From contig CM077115.1 in NCBI GenBank assembly GCA_039619475.1, positions 553,000,826 through 553,064,825 of the forward strand: a DNA stretch of 64,000 nucleotides, given 5' to 3'. The translations under genes and the position numbers were made by a program. The first letter of the stretch is position 1, and every line of letters starts with the position of its first letter. The DNA comes from Icerya purchasi. Taxonomy: Eukaryota > Arthropoda > Insecta > Hemiptera > Monophlebidae. Of this stretch, positions 1 through 12,220 are shown in pieces. The notes beneath the pieces were generated by a model. The model saw nothing but the letters and a program-made list of their open reading frames with translations. It was not told the DNA's origin and searched no databases.

Positions 1-312
1 AATGAAAGAACGAATGAAGTTAATTTGAAAATTTTTCATTTTAAGTTCCTACGGAGTATAATGATTCACATGATGTAATATTGCTCTCATGGTTCTGAAA
101 ATTTCCACCGGGGAATGTTGTAATCATCATTGGTGTAAATCTTCTAGTTATAAGTTCCATCTTATGGCGAGTTTATTTTTTAAATTTACGTTTAAGTTTA
201 AATTCGCCCATTCCGTTGCTCACCGTTATGTAGAGGAAAGAAAAATATTTTCATTGACTCAATAAATGATGCGTCGTGGCAGTTACGGGGGATGATGCGT
301 AGTATGTAACTT

Positions 313-346
<34 letters not shown>

Positions 347-639
347 CGTGCTAAAAATGATTTCTTGCCAGGTCAAAAAAAAAAAAAAGAAAAGAAAAAA
401 AAGCTGATAGAAGTAGTTCTTGTAATAAATCAGGGTCCTCTCAAATTCACTTAACTTTACAATTTCTTTTTATATAAAATCTATATTTGTATTTTATTTA
501 TTTATTTATTAATTTGTTAATTGTTTTAAAAAGTGTCATTTAGAGGTACCAATTTTACTTCACAGTAAATTCCGGTCATATATTGTACGTAATAATGTTT
601 CGAGCAAATCTACTAAATGCTTTGATTGTTCATTTGTAG
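1..639 (+). other. Last intron (partial) of the DIP2 gene
   Basis: Non-coding sequence ending in a splice acceptor (TTTGTAG at 633-639). It contains an (AC)n/(TA)n microsatellite at about 312-346 and an A-rich tract at about 376-402. I see no coding potential, so I take it as the 3' part of the final DIP2 intron. Confidence 0.7.
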
Positions 640-892
640 TGCGGTGTTCACGTGGACTAATCTGCTAGTTGTCGTTGTCGAACTGGACGGCAATGAAAAT
701 GAAGCGTTAGATTTGGTACCGCTGATCACTAATGCGGTACTGGAGGAACACCATCTGATAGTTGGTGTAGCTGTAGTGGTAGACCCAGGTGTAGTGCCGA
801 TTAATTCAAGAGGAGAAAAGCAACGGATGCATTTACGAGACGGATTTTTAGCCGATCAGCTCGATCCTATTTACGTTGCTTATAACATGTAA
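640..892 (+). CDS. DIP2: Disco-interacting protein 2 (DIP2), last coding exon
   Basis: This is the C-terminal 84 residues of a DIP2 protein, ending in DQLDPIYVAYNM and a TAA stop. The stretches FTWTNLLVVVVELDGNE and INSRGEKQRMHLRDGFLADQ match the strongly conserved end of animal DIP2 proteins as I recall them. DIP2 proteins are large, with a DMAP1-binding domain and two tandem AMP-forming acyl-CoA synthetase-like domains; this exon closes the second of these. In insects the family acts in neuronal branching and lipid metabolism. The exon follows an AG acceptor and starts with the last base of a split codon (phase 2). All other exons lie left of the window, so only the 3' end of the gene is present. 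Confidence 0.92.
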
Positions 893-1074
893 AGGGTTTG
901 ATGTGTTTTTTTTTTTTTTTTTTTTTTTTTTTTTGTTGTTTTTTAATTGCTGTGATTTACTCGAAGAAATCGTTTCAACGTGAATTCTTCTCTAGTTATC
1001 TATGCTATATAATAATCATCACTTTTATCTAATCGAATGCAGTCTTTACGATGATTTCCCCATTCGATTTTTTC

Positions 1075-1080
1075 AATAAA
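1075..1080 (+). promoter_or_regulatory. Poly(A) signal for DIP2
   Basis: A canonical AATAAA lies 183 bp after the DIP2 stop codon, followed by GT/T-rich sequence. The 3' UTR also contains a run of about 27 T at 906-932. Confidence 0.6.
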
Positions 1081-2170
1081 AGCAAGCCGTTGTGTACATG
1101 AATTATACTACATAATTGTACAGTATTCTCTATTTATTTCCATTTAATGTCGATCGCCGCATATATTTTCGAAAATAATTTCCAGTCGATTATTGTGCGA
1201 AAATATGCTTTGTATTAAGCGCTTGTTTATACGAAAATTTTTATATATACTTACATGCATATGTGCGTGCGTGCGAACGTCGTATGTGTTTATATTGTAG
1301 TTTTCCTTGCAGTCTTTTTTTGGGCATCTAATAATCGATTTAGTATGCTATAGATAATGTGTGTAAATGTAGTTGTCTTTTTTTTTTTTTTGTATTTATA
1401 TTTTAATTGCTTATTATAGCCGCCTTTGTACGTTATAAAAATAACAATTATATTAATAATCCTAGTCATTAAAGAATACAAGTTATTAGAATCTCATCAA
1501 CTCGAATTTATTTCGGTCATTAAAATTTAAATGTAAAACATCATCTGTTTTTCTGTTTTTTTCCCCCCCTCGAAACATTCATTTCTTCAGATGTGTTATG
1601 CTTTTAAATTGTTCTCTTTTTTATTGTTTATTACCTCTCTTTATTTTTTCGTTTTTTCGTCTTTTAATTATATTAAATTTATTACGTAATAATTTGAAGA
1701 TCTAACGAAATTAGTGACTGATACGCGAAACAAAATATACATTATATATGTTTGACTAAAATTATTTGACATCATTTATACACTATAGTATATTACGTAT
1801 TTTATAATTTGAGCAACAAAAAGGACAAAAAATCAAAGACCGTTCTTTGAAATTAAACGGTGTAGGACTTGTGATTTACATCTAATGTAAAACCGATTGT
1901 TTGCAGTTGCCTTCTGCATCCGTCCATTTCTATTTAATATAAAAGAAGTGTTTTTTACTTCATTATGCGATCCGTTTTATTTTTAAACTGGTAATTTTTT
2001 TATAATCATATGTGAATAAGATCTGCAGACGAACTGAGAAAATTTCTAACATTGTATGACGCAAATCACGAATTAAAAAATTTTTCAGGAGTAGTTTCTG
2101 TTTATCTAATTATTATTATTATAAGTTAATATAATGGTATTTTTGATTTTCTAGTGTCGGATAAATTATT
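1081..2170. other. Intergenic, nothing recognised
   Basis: AT-rich spacer with short poly(T) and TA-rich tracts. No gene or transposon is recognisable on either strand. Confidence 0.5.
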
Positions 2171-2173
2171 AAT

Positions 2174-2899
2174 CTTCTTCTATCTGTATAAATAAAAATG
2201 AATAGCCGAAATGTATGTACGTGCATAACTTCCGAACGACTGCACCGAATTGGATAGTTTTTGTTTTTTTTTTTATTGTGTTCGTTATTGTCAGGACAAG
2301 GTTTGTATAAAAGAAAATTTTTAAAAAATCATACGGAAATTTTAAAAGTCTCATAATACGAAAAGTGAGTGAGTGAGTGAGGCAGAAGACAGTCGAGGGG
2401 ATCTTCAATATATTGCCGTTAGACTGACATTGACGGATTGTTTTTAGAGGTTTATGAGCATATACTTTAGAAGAGGGCTTGGTCATAAAAAAAAAAGAAA
2501 AAGAAAACAATTTTTAAAACTACACACTTGTTTCGAATGCGACATCGGAAAGAAAATTTGTTGCCCAGGACGAGTGAAACAAATCGGAATAAACTGCAGT
2601 AGGTTGCAACGTAATTGTACGATAACAGATGTAACGGGTAAATGAAAGTAACTGGAACAGGCACCATCTCTGGTGTTAAGTGATTTGTATCGACGTCTAA
2701 AACGTGTCCCATTGTTTCCAAACTGAAACTCCAAGGGGGGGGGGCGAAGAATCGTCACAATAATAATAACGGAAAAAAGATTTGGTCCCGGAAAAATATT
2801 CTTCCGAGTGGATAGAACTCGAGACGATAGTACGTATATAATTAAAAGATCAATCTCGCATAGCGACGGACGGCCGAAGGGCGGGCATGGAATTATTAG
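2174..2899 (+). mobile_element. Candidate non-autonomous Helitron
   Basis: The left end (TC at about 2174, TCTATCTGTATAAATAAAA, then GCATAACTTCCGAACGACTG) resembles 5' ends of insect Helitrons as I remember them. About 720 bp downstream a GC-rich stretch (GACGGACGGCCGAAGGGCGG) precedes GGAATTATTAG, a possible degenerate hairpin plus CTAG terminus. There is no Rep/helicase coding sequence, so it would be non-autonomous. Both ends are inferred, and the internal ORFs on both strands look spurious. Confidence 0.4.
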
Positions 2900-4230
2900 G
2901 CTAAGGGAAGATGATCGAAAAATGCGGAAAATAAAAAGAAAAAGCGAATTATAACTGGTTGCCGTAAAGAAATGTTGATATTTGGGAAACTTCGCTTCGA
3001 TATCGAAAAACAGCCGGCCAGTGGTTTTTTAACAGTCCTAAATTTTTAATATTTGCTACCGGAAATTTGATTTATACTCCAATTTGAAATCTTTACTCAA
3101 CTACTGTAGTTTGCTGTTGTGATAATAAATTTACTTTAATAAAATGCTCGAAACGGGGAGGTTTTTTTTTTCAGTTTTGACTAGGTTTGTCAGCAAGAAC
3201 ATTAGTTTAAGAAATGGAAAGGAAGACCAGTACATCTATATATTCGTATGCGTGTTTAAGGACAGAGGAGAAAAATACTTTGAGGTCAAGAATAACTGAA
3301 GCAGAAGGAATGAAAGAATACAAGCCGCACCGATAAGGAAAGTAGGGATATCGAGTTTTAAAAAGTAATGAATAGAAGGAAAATGCCACACATTCGAATA
3401 AAATGTGATCAGCATCGTAATGAAAGTATATGGGGGGGGGGAGGTGAAAAGGACAAATACGGCTAGTACATTGTGTTTTTTGTTTCTATATGTACAAACA
3501 ACATGTATTTTAAAAAATCGATATCAATTTTTTAAACATCCCGGCCCCAGCCACTAACTGTGTACTACCACTGCCTGGCAGTATTATAATACGAGCACGT
3601 TTTCGCTCACATTGATCATTGACTCCGCATTTTTTTTTTTTTTTTTTTTTTTTTTGAGTGCCATATGTAGTTGCTAGGGCTATTAGGACACTATCACGAT
3701 ACGATTGCTCAGTGACTTTACAAGTCGTTATAGAAAACACTTCTCCATTTCGTGACGCTTTTCGAGTTTATGTGCCAAAGTAAAGACATAAAAATGTTAA
3801 AATATATATTAATCTAATAAAAATTACCTTATCATTAGAGACAATTTTTCTACAATAGAATCGTTTTCATATTATACCATTTCTACTAATAGAGCAATAA
3901 GAACCCAGCGAATTCTAAGCGTTTACGTTATGTAGTTTTTTTTTGCTTGTTTTTTTTTTTTTTAGAATCATTTAACCAATTTATGTTGTTGTTAGAGGTG
4001 TAGTATAGCATTCAAATTGCAAACTTCAATATTGCATTTTTTTAGATACTGGTGAAGTTGTCTTCATATCTGACCTAGCTGATTTTTGAGGACAGATATG
4101 ATGTATTTGTCGTCGGTAATGTGTAATAATTCCGAATTAATCTGTTTATCAGTTCTTTTCGTTATTTTTAAAATCGAGTGAACTATAATAGAGGATTAAT
4201 ATTTTGTTTATAGTCTTCGTTACGGTAATA
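2900..4230. other. Intergenic, nothing recognised
   Basis: Contains a long poly(T) tract (3631-3655), a G run near 3432 and no coding sequence I can support. Confidence 0.45.
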
Positions 4231-4239
4231 AACGATTCG

Positions 4240-4810
4240 ACCATGTTCAGTTTTTTTAGTCGATTTGGGACTTTAGCGGTCCTATTCCAAAGCGTATAAT
4301 TTGCTGCAGTTACTTCGGTATATTTTTGCTTAACTTAAAGGTGGTACCTTCGATTCTTGACATTAAGGGTTCTTTTTTTGTCTATTGTAATGATATTTTT
4401 TCCCGGTTTTAAACTAATTTCTGTTGAAAATCCAATTTTCGTTCATTTGTTGTGATCGTTTTTTTAATTCGTGTAGATAATCTGTCCGATGCTAGTTGAT
4501 TTGTTTACATTTTTAATTTACGGTGACTTATTAATTTATCAATGAATTTCTACCATTTTTATTCCACCACCACCACCTTGGTATCTGTTTAAATATGATG
4601 TAGTTATAATTTACTTGTTTTTTCTTTTATTTTAAAAAGACTACATTTTTGGTTTTCACTCTGTATTATTTTATATAATGTGTTTAACGAATCGGTTAAT
4701 ATCAAAAAATTACGATTTTTATTTTTGGTGCTCACGAATTTGTCAATCGCCTGATAGTATAGTGTGTGGGGTGCACATAATTCTGTCGTAAACATGTCGA
4801 ATGTGCCATA
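4240..4810 (-). mobile_element. Possible LINE RNase H remnant
   Basis: On the minus strand near 4690-4760 the reading FLILTDSLNTLYKI, preceded by YYQAIDKFV, resembles the RNase H segment of Jockey/I-type LINEs (a TDS motif following an alternating helix). The rest is too decayed to assign, and the flanks have many stops. A weak call. Confidence 0.3.
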
Positions 4811-5279
4811 CTGGAATTCGAAGTGTTCGATAATTATTCGTAGTTTTATTAAATATCGCGCAAGTGCAGATTCTATTTTCTATATTTAATGGTCCGTCAA
4901 TATAGATCTCTGTTCATAATTGTGATATTTCTTTTCTACGGTTGTTGATTCCCCAATTACTTGGAGAAGGTGAGATACATAGTACAGAAATAATCCTGAA
5001 AGTATGATCTGTCTTATAATATCTTTTAGAGTTACATTCATTGTAAACCGTTTCAAATTCAGTTGTTAAATCTAAGAGGATACTTGTTGCCGTATTAAAG
5101 TGTAATCTTTTTATTGTTATCCCCCCGTGTGATTAGACTTTTTAAATGAATCGATTTCAATTAAATAATGGCCGTTAACGACCAAGGAAGGTGTACCTCT
5201 TTCGAACCAGTAATTATTGTTACTGAGTTTAGTCAGTGTTAGTAATCTGTTGCTAAGGGAAGATGATATGCGTTTTGGT

Positions 5280-6520
5280 TTTTCACTTATATATATATAT
5301 ATATTTATCAGTTACGAATTGGCTCCGTAAATTGATTATGTGAAAACTTTTTTCGATAGATTACTGATAAAAAGAACAACCTAAAACATTACTTTTCGTT
5401 ATGGCATCCTAATGAAAATACTGTAATCCAATAAATACACTGCATAGACATCATTTGGCTCTTCGAATTCACCTACAACCTAGCTCAAACAAGGTACGGT
5501 CACGTCATCTTACAGTGAGTGGCGAATATTTAATGTCTCGACAGAAGGCAAAAGGAAAATTGTAAAATTCACGGGCGAAAAATTTTGGCAGTAACTCTCG
5601 GAGCGACGAAATCTAGCGCATTCATTCATTGAGCATAGAGGATGGTGTAGTCTGTAACGATTTAAAAAAAAAAATGATATGAAGGGTAGGGGTCATATGG
5701 AATAAAAAATATCGGACATATATACATACTTCTCTGAAATAACAGAGAAAACCAAAAAATTGCAGTAGGAATATGTTGGATGGAATATGCGGTTAGCGGA
5801 TGTAACAGTTATTATTTATTAATGGGAGAAATAATCAATTTCTGCTAAAACATTCTTTGATAGCTTTAAAACTTCTGATCTAACAAAAACAAAGTCTATG
5901 AGACGCACGAGTCAAATTCCTGATGTTTTAAAAGAGTATTCTACACTATACAGAAACCGCGACTGAAGGTTCATGAAGTCCATTTATTAATTGCGCCATT
6001 TAGTATTGTGAAATCGTCATTCCGGTATGATTTTTTAAGTATTTTTCTCAAGCTTGTATGAAATAAGCACTGAAAAGTTTGTAAAACCCTTGTTATCTGT
6101 AGTTTCAGTAGTTGCAAGATTATTATTTCGTTCTTTCGCTAAAATTTCTGTATATTTGGTACTATGGCCATCAAGGAACAAAAGCGAAAAAAACTGCTTC
6201 TCCTTTTCTGGATTTTATACGGTCTCTGAAATTCATTAACCAGATAATCCGACCTTCAAATATTTTTTCGGTATCCAATACGTTTACATTTTCTACCAGA
6301 GCCTCCAATTCTTGTGGTTTCTTTTTTCTGTTTAAGCATCAACGATGCATACACAGACCTGCATCGTTAACACGGCAAGCTAATTAGTGTTTATTTATTT
6401 TTTTTAAATATTCTGTTCTCATTGAGTACGTTTATACAATAACGAACGAACATATTAAATTAGCGGGTAAAAGAATGATAGAATTACACTTAATGTTCTG
6501 TTTAATTTAGTTTTAAAGAA
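5280..6520. other. Intergenic, nothing recognised
   Basis: AT-rich, with a short (TA)n tract at 5289-5303. The open frames at 6054-6387 show no recognisable domain and are probably chance. Confidence 0.4.
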
Positions 6521-6534
6521 TAGAAAACACCCTA

Positions 6535-7960
6535 AATCATGGAAACAAGCAGAGATGATCTTAATATACACAAGAAAGGAAAAAAAGATAAAATAGAAAA
6601 CTATCGCCCAATAAGTTTAAGCTCCACGGTGTCTAAAATATTTCCTAAGGTTGTAGCTACTAATAGGTTGAAACAAATACTAAATTTTGAACAATCTATA
6701 GAACAGGCTGGGTTTCGAAATGGATATCGACCACTTACATGTGATAAATCAACTTTTAGAGAAATGTAAGGAATTTTAAAATAGAGGGATAAATTTAGCA
6801 TTCATAGACTATAAAAAAAGCGTTCGACTCGTTAGAGCACAAATATTTAGACAGAGCATTAAAAAATCAAGGAGTGTCCGGAAATTACAGGGAACTTATA
6901 AGGGATATGTACACGGATACGAAGGCAAGAATAGTAACAGACATAAAAGGCGAATATTTTAATATAGGAAAAGGGGTAAAACAGGGAGACCCATTATCTC
7001 CTTTATTATTTAACACTGCTTTAGTAGAGGCAGTTTTTCGAGAGTTGGAATGGGAGGAGAAAGGTATAAGCATAAATGGGATAAAGTTAAATAATCTTAG
7101 ATTCGCAGACGACGTAGTGATTATGTCCGACGATATAAACGAACTACAGAACATGCTAAATGATTTAAACAAGGCGGGAAAGAAGGCTGGCTTAATTATA
7201 AATTTAGATAAAACAAAAATACTATCTACAGACGAAAATAAAACAAGAATTACAATAGACAACACAGAAATCGAAAAGGCAGAGAGTATAATTCTATTTA
7301 GGACAACTAATATCTCTAAAAAATAAAACAAAAAAAGTAGTAAAGCGTAGAATCGCATTCACTTGGAAAAAATACTGGTCGCTGAAACATATTTTTAAGG
7401 GACCTTACAGAAATGAACTAAAAAAGGAAATTGTAAACGCGTGCATCCTGCCTACCTTAACGTATGGGGAGGTCAGACATGGACAATAACAAATAATATC
7501 ATGAATAAAATTGAAATATGTCAAAACGCATTGGAGAGATCTATGATTGGAGTTAAATTAAGAAGACAAAATAAACTCAAAAAAAAAGAATCAAAAACAA
7601 ATTAAAAGTTAAAGACAATTTCACACGTGGGCAATAAGAAGGAAAATATGGGACTGGGCAGGACATATTGCAAGAATGGATTCCACAAGATGAACTAAAA
7701 AAAAAAAATAACAGATCGGACAATATAGGCGAAGAGAAAAAAAGGAAGACCTGAAAACAGGTGGGAAGATAGTTTCGCTAAAATGTTAAAACACAAACAA
7801 TACCATCAGGTGGCTTATGACAGACTAGAGTGGGCTCGGTTGAGGGGGAGGCCTTTGCTCGTTTTCAGGGCTAAATTAAATTATACAATAGTTTATTTAC
7901 TCTTCAATGTATATTGTGTAACGTTATGTCATAAGGCTAATAAATAAATAAAATAAATAA
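6535..7960 (+). mobile_element. RTE-like LINE, 5'-truncated, reverse transcriptase and 3' end
   Basis: Successive frames encode a non-LTR reverse transcriptase: YRPISLSSTVSKIF near 6603, KQGDPLSPLLFNTAL near 6980, and the catalytic box RFADDVVIMSDD near 7100, followed by a thumb segment ending NLDKTKILST. After frameshifts near 7320 the connection continues (TWTITNN near 7480) and ends with a GRPENRW-type tail near 7750. The 3' end is an AT-rich tail with TAAATAAATAAA at about 7938-7963. The endonuclease is missing. Frameshifts near 6770 and 7320 and a gap in the frame show it is dead. The wording of the YADD region points to an RTE/BovB-like clade, which is an inference. Confidence 0.8.
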
Positions 7961-7969
7961 ATACCGCCG

Positions 7970-9130
7970 AGAATTTAATGATTATTGCCAAATTTTATTT
8001 TCTAGCTCGGACAGCGTTGACAAAGGCCGTAAGAAATGCCGAATCCGTCTCAATGTATATGAAGTATGTGTAGGTTAAGAAAATTTATTTATAAAAGAAT
8101 GCTTTTCAGGTTCACAATAGATTAATGCTTTATATAATAGGAATAATAATTAATAATATTAAATTATTTGTAATTTTAAGGAAATGTTTAAAATATATGG
8201 AATTATTAAACAAAACTGATCATAAGTAGACTATAGAGTGATTTATAACAAATACAAATATAACAACCAAATTTAATGGAAACGTTTTCTTCGGGTATAA
8301 CCCATAAGTAGTATTACCGATGATGATGGGGGTAACATGTCTCCGAGCTCATCATAAGTGACAATTGTATTATTATATTAAGAAAATAAACAATACATGT
8401 TTTTATTTCTAGGACCCCGCTGATGAGCTCCTAATGATTTGGCGGGATCCCGAAAAACGTAACGCGCATGTAAATATAAAAAAATATCTAATGCCCATTT
8501 TTAAACATAAACGCATCTGTGTTTATTGTTTATAATTTTTATTTTTAAAATTAACCGTAATTAGTTTACGGATACTAATTTGCAATGAAGAATTCTTTTC
8601 TGTGGTTTTTATTGTTTTTGGTTCAAGTGCTTTTTTTTATTCTCGTTTTAAACAAGTTTAAAATGCAGCATTAGAAAGAAACAAATGTGTTTTGATAGAC
8701 GTATTTATGGAATATCGATTTTTTTTAAAATAAAAAAAAAAAAAAAAAGAAGAAAATTGGGCTCGTCAACTAAGGACCTTCATCTGGAAACAATTAGAAA
8801 TCAAAAACCGAAAGTTATATGTAATATATAACAGTAATCGGAAACATTGACTAGAAACATAAATTTATTCCTAAAAATTAATACACCGTCATGTTTCGGG
8901 GACAATCAATCACGCTAAAAATATACACTCAAAAATCTGACAATCAGATATCGTTAATAGAAAGGTAAAAAACAGTAGGAGTGATAATAAGTGCAGAAGA
9001 TAACGGTCACAAAAAGGAGTAGGAAGCCTAAGCCTAAGCAAATGGGAGTACAGAGAGCCGAAAGTTCTACTGAAAGAGATGAACAACGCTTAATAAATAC
9101 GTGATCAGCGTCACAATCACATCATTTGAA
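7970..9130. other. Intergenic, nothing firmly recognised
   Basis: AT-rich spacer. A short possible exon-like stretch near 8006-8077 (after TTTTCTAG, ending in a stop) could not be assigned to any protein. Confidence 0.35.
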
Positions 9131-9620
9131 TGGAGAGGACAATATGAAGAAGAGACTAATGAGAAAAATCGAAAGGCAGTAAGGAATGATTAAAACGCAA
9201 TTGAATAATGGAGACAACAAACAACAAAGCATGGCAGTGAAGGAAACGGAAGAACAATCGATTGGAAGGAAGACTAGGTTGAAAAAAAAAAAAGATAAAA
9301 GGAATGATTATGAGAAAAAGAGGAAGTGTACATATCGGACCAAAATCTGAGATGGAAATTCCTACATAGCGGCAAGAGATTAAAAGATAGAATTTTTTCG
9401 AAGAAGAAGGAAGAAGGAAGAAGAAAGAACAAGCAACAAACCAAGTCAAAGAATCGGCCGTCTCATTAGAAAAGATGGCCTGAAGGGCACTGTCGGAAAT
9501 AATCGGAAGTTTGGAAGAAAGACGATTAGAGGAAATAAAAATAACGGAATGTAGAATAGCCGTCAACAACTCGACCGCAAACAAGGAACAGAAAGAGGGA
9601 AGACAAAAACGACGAAGAAA
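9130..9620 (+). other. Purine-rich decayed sequence upstream of the dehydrogenase gene
   Basis: Strongly purine-biased on the plus strand (GAAGAAGGAAGAAGG near 9401), which gives a long but hydrophobic, compositionally biased open frame on the minus strand. No family is recognisable. It may be a decayed repeat. Confidence 0.3.
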
Positions 9621-9899
9621 AAATCGCGCGTTTTATATTAACATGTGTTTCTCGCGCAACCGGTAATTTAGTGATGTGTAAATAAGTGGCTTTAGAGTAA
9701 AATTAGATAAAAGTTGTCAGAAAATAAATAAGCGCTTATCAGTCGTTAAAAATATTATGTGCATACATTAAGAAAACAATGTAAAACAAAAATATTCATT
9801 ACGCAAACGTCCGCTTTCGCGACAATTAAAGGTCGTCATTATGTGTAGCTGTAAGGACGTATCACACATTTAACCGATTGCAATTTCCACCGAAGCTGC

Positions 9900-9907
9900 T
9901 ATAAATA
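9900..9907 (+). promoter_or_regulatory. TATA box of the plus-strand dihydrodiol dehydrogenase gene
   Basis: TATAAATA lies 56 bp before the ATG. A start site about 30 bp downstream (near 9930) would leave a 5' UTR of about 25 nt. This is a consensus insect core promoter element in the right place. Confidence 0.6.
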
Positions 9908-9955
9908 GAATTTATTGAAAAAGAAGCCTAGTGCGCGGAAGAATTTTGTTCGAAA

Positions 9956-10157
9956 ATGAGTACTAAATGGGGTATCGTATCAACTGGAAGAATTTCAACT
10001 GACTTTGTAAGCTCCTTGAAACAGTTATCGCCCGAAGAGCATTTAATTGTAGCAGTCGCGGCTAGTCAAAAGCCGAAAGCCGAAAAATTTGCAAAAAAAT
10101 TCGGCATAAAAGTTTTTTACGGCACTTACGAAGAATTAGCAAAAGATGAAAACGTTG
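9956..10157 (+). CDS. Dihydrodiol dehydrogenase-like, exon 1 (residues 1-67)
   Basis: Starts MSTKWGIVSTGRIS. GIVSTG is the glycine-rich turn of the NADP-binding Rossmann fold (residues 6-11), and FGIKVFYGTYEELAKDENV is the typical end of the second beta-alpha unit. ATG 9956 is chosen because it directly precedes the family's N-terminal WGIVSxG and follows a TATA box. The exon ends in phase 1 at donor G|GTAAGC. Confidence 0.9.
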
Positions 10158-11123
10158 GTAAGCGCTATTACTATTTTGATATTCCATAACTATTAGAGAA
10201 ATCACGGATGCCAGATGGGCTAATTTTTGTTTGGGTCGTGGCATTGAGCGAATGACACACTCTAATTTCGTTAGTGTGAAAAATAAAATGTTACAAAAGA
10301 CGTCGATGGTGGAAGAGAAATGATTATACATTAACTATGGAAAAGGCGCTGAAAATGATAATAAAAGATGATTGTTCGATATAAAAAAAAAAAAACATTT
10401 AGAAAGAAGTGAACGGAGCATCAGAGAACGTGTGAGGTTTAAAAGGTCTCGATGTAAGCATACTGATAAAAAAAAAAAAAAAAAAAAAAATCTACAGATA
10501 GGGAAGAAGGTAGATATGTGTAAATTGGAAGAAGGCATGGTCTGTTGTTGTGAAAGTCCGATAAATCGAAATCACCGGGATTCTGTAGCCGATAAGTTGC
10601 ATGCACCAAACACGCGTGTAATTTCTTAGCTGTCTGATTATTTTAAAAGTTACCCCAGTATATAATGTACGTACAATGATAATTTTAAAGAAATGTAACG
10701 ACACATATATAGCAGTTACAACGTTACCCTTGTATTTGTTGATAGCAATAAAAGAGAAGGATCCATTTCGTGTGAATTGGCGCATAGATGGCACAGAATT
10801 GGCCAACAATTACACACTTAAACTTTAAAAAGGTTAACTTTAATTTTTACGCTTAGACCTACAAAATTATTGTACAAACTATATTTACACAAATTGTGAA
10901 TACACCTATACTATAAAATGTTCATTAAAAAATAAAAAATGATATAAATTTATATTGCGATGTTGTAACGAACCAAATGGGTTGATTCTTTTAATTTAAA
11001 TATTATATATAAAGATAATAGTAATAATAAAAGTATTAATAATAATTAACGAATTAATTCGAAGAGGGAAAATAAAGAATTGTAAATAGTTTGTGTGTGT
11101 GTACATTTTCAGTCAGGTTAGCG

Positions 11124-11168
<45 letters not shown>
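10158..11168 (+). other. Intron 1, left part
   Basis: Intronic AT-rich sequence with A runs (10383-10395, 10468-10489) and a (TA)n tract ending at 11168. No gene is visible. Intron 1 as a whole is 9.1 kb and contains the mobile elements listed separately. Confidence 0.5.
11128..11168. repeat. (TA)n microsatellite
   Basis: An almost pure TA dinucleotide run that immediately precedes the left inverted repeat of the pogo-like element. Confidence 0.9.
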
Positions 11169-11171
<3 letters not shown>

Positions 11172-12172
11172 TGAAACTTTTACTAACGGACACTTCTAAA
11201 TAGCGGACATTTCCTAATAGCGGACAATTTTAAAATCCCCGGCATTTTCCCATAAGACACGATATAAAAATATTTCCCCATAACACGGACCTTCCCAATT
11301 ACGGACGCGGACACACTTTAATAAGTATGATTTTAGAAATTCGATTTCTGTTATTTGTCAAAAAAGAAAGTTCAATTAGTGCCGCAGATTATTCTTTAAT
11401 AGACACGAGCGATTGCATGTGGAAGATGATGCATGTACCGAAATAAATGAATTAGCAGCTGAATTCATGCAACAACAAAATCCATCCGATGTGCACGATG
11501 AAGTAGACTGCGATGACAATAATGCTTTTATGATGGCGAAGAAGATACAACTACTGAAGTTGACTGTGGAATTTTAAATAATGTCGACACTCACGTTAGT
11601 TGTTAATGGAAAACTAAAAAAATCGTATTTCATTCATAAAGCTGATGTGCTGAAGGTTTAAAAATGATATCCGAACTGTGCAAGTGCATGTCGAATCGCG
11701 GATTTTAAATGAAAGAAATAAAGTAAAATTACCGATTTTTTTTCATACAAAAAACTTGAAATACATTCGATACACGCTAGGATTTACAGTATGTGTTAAA
11801 ACAAAAAAAATATTTTAAACATAAATGATTAAAATTATAGATTATCTTGCATTCGTAAAAAAGCAAAAAGCGATTTATACCCATTGCCTAACTTGTTTAA
11901 ACATAAGTAAGTACTGTAGTAGTACTGTACATATATACATATTTTTATATTACACGAACCTTTTTTTTTTATATTTTAGACGCATGTATGTCTTTAAGTG
12001 TAAATATGTACTGTATTTTTTTATATTACGTACTATCTTTTATATTTTTGGTAAATACGTTACAATACACGATAATGTAAATTTCAGTAAACTGTACATA
12101 CAATATTATTTCCCATTAGCGGTACCGGACAAATTTTTTGGTCCCACGACCGCCCGTTATTCAGAAGTTTCA

Positions 12173-12175
<3 letters not shown>
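11169..12175. mobile_element. Pogo/Tigger-like DNA transposon, internally deleted
   Basis: The ends are inverted repeats of the pogo type: CAGTGAAACTTTTACTAACG at the left and, on the opposite strand at the right, CAGTGAAACTTCTGAATAAC. Subterminal sequence repeats the motif (A)GCGGACA. The left flank is TA and the right flank is TG, close to the TA duplication of Tc1/mariner elements. Near 11430-11700 fragments such as EINELAAEFMQQQN and a later KADVLK resemble parts of Tigger/jerky-like transposases. The DDE catalytic domain is missing, so this 1-kb unit is non-autonomous. (TA)n runs lie on both sides. Confidence 0.65.

Positions 12176-12213
<38 letters not shown>
12176..12213. repeat. (TA)n microsatellite
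   Basis: A TA run between the pogo-like element and the following MITE. Confidence 0.9.
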
Positions 12214-12219
<6 letters not shown>

Positions 12220-12220
12220 T

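Noticed and set aside
8006..8077. Possible short terminal exon after TTTTCTAG
   Set aside because: Only about 23 codons, no partner exon and no recognisable protein.
9156..9584. 142-codon minus-strand ORF with hydrophobic stretches
   Set aside because: It arises from purine-rich plus-strand sequence; the composition is biased and no family pattern or start context is visible.
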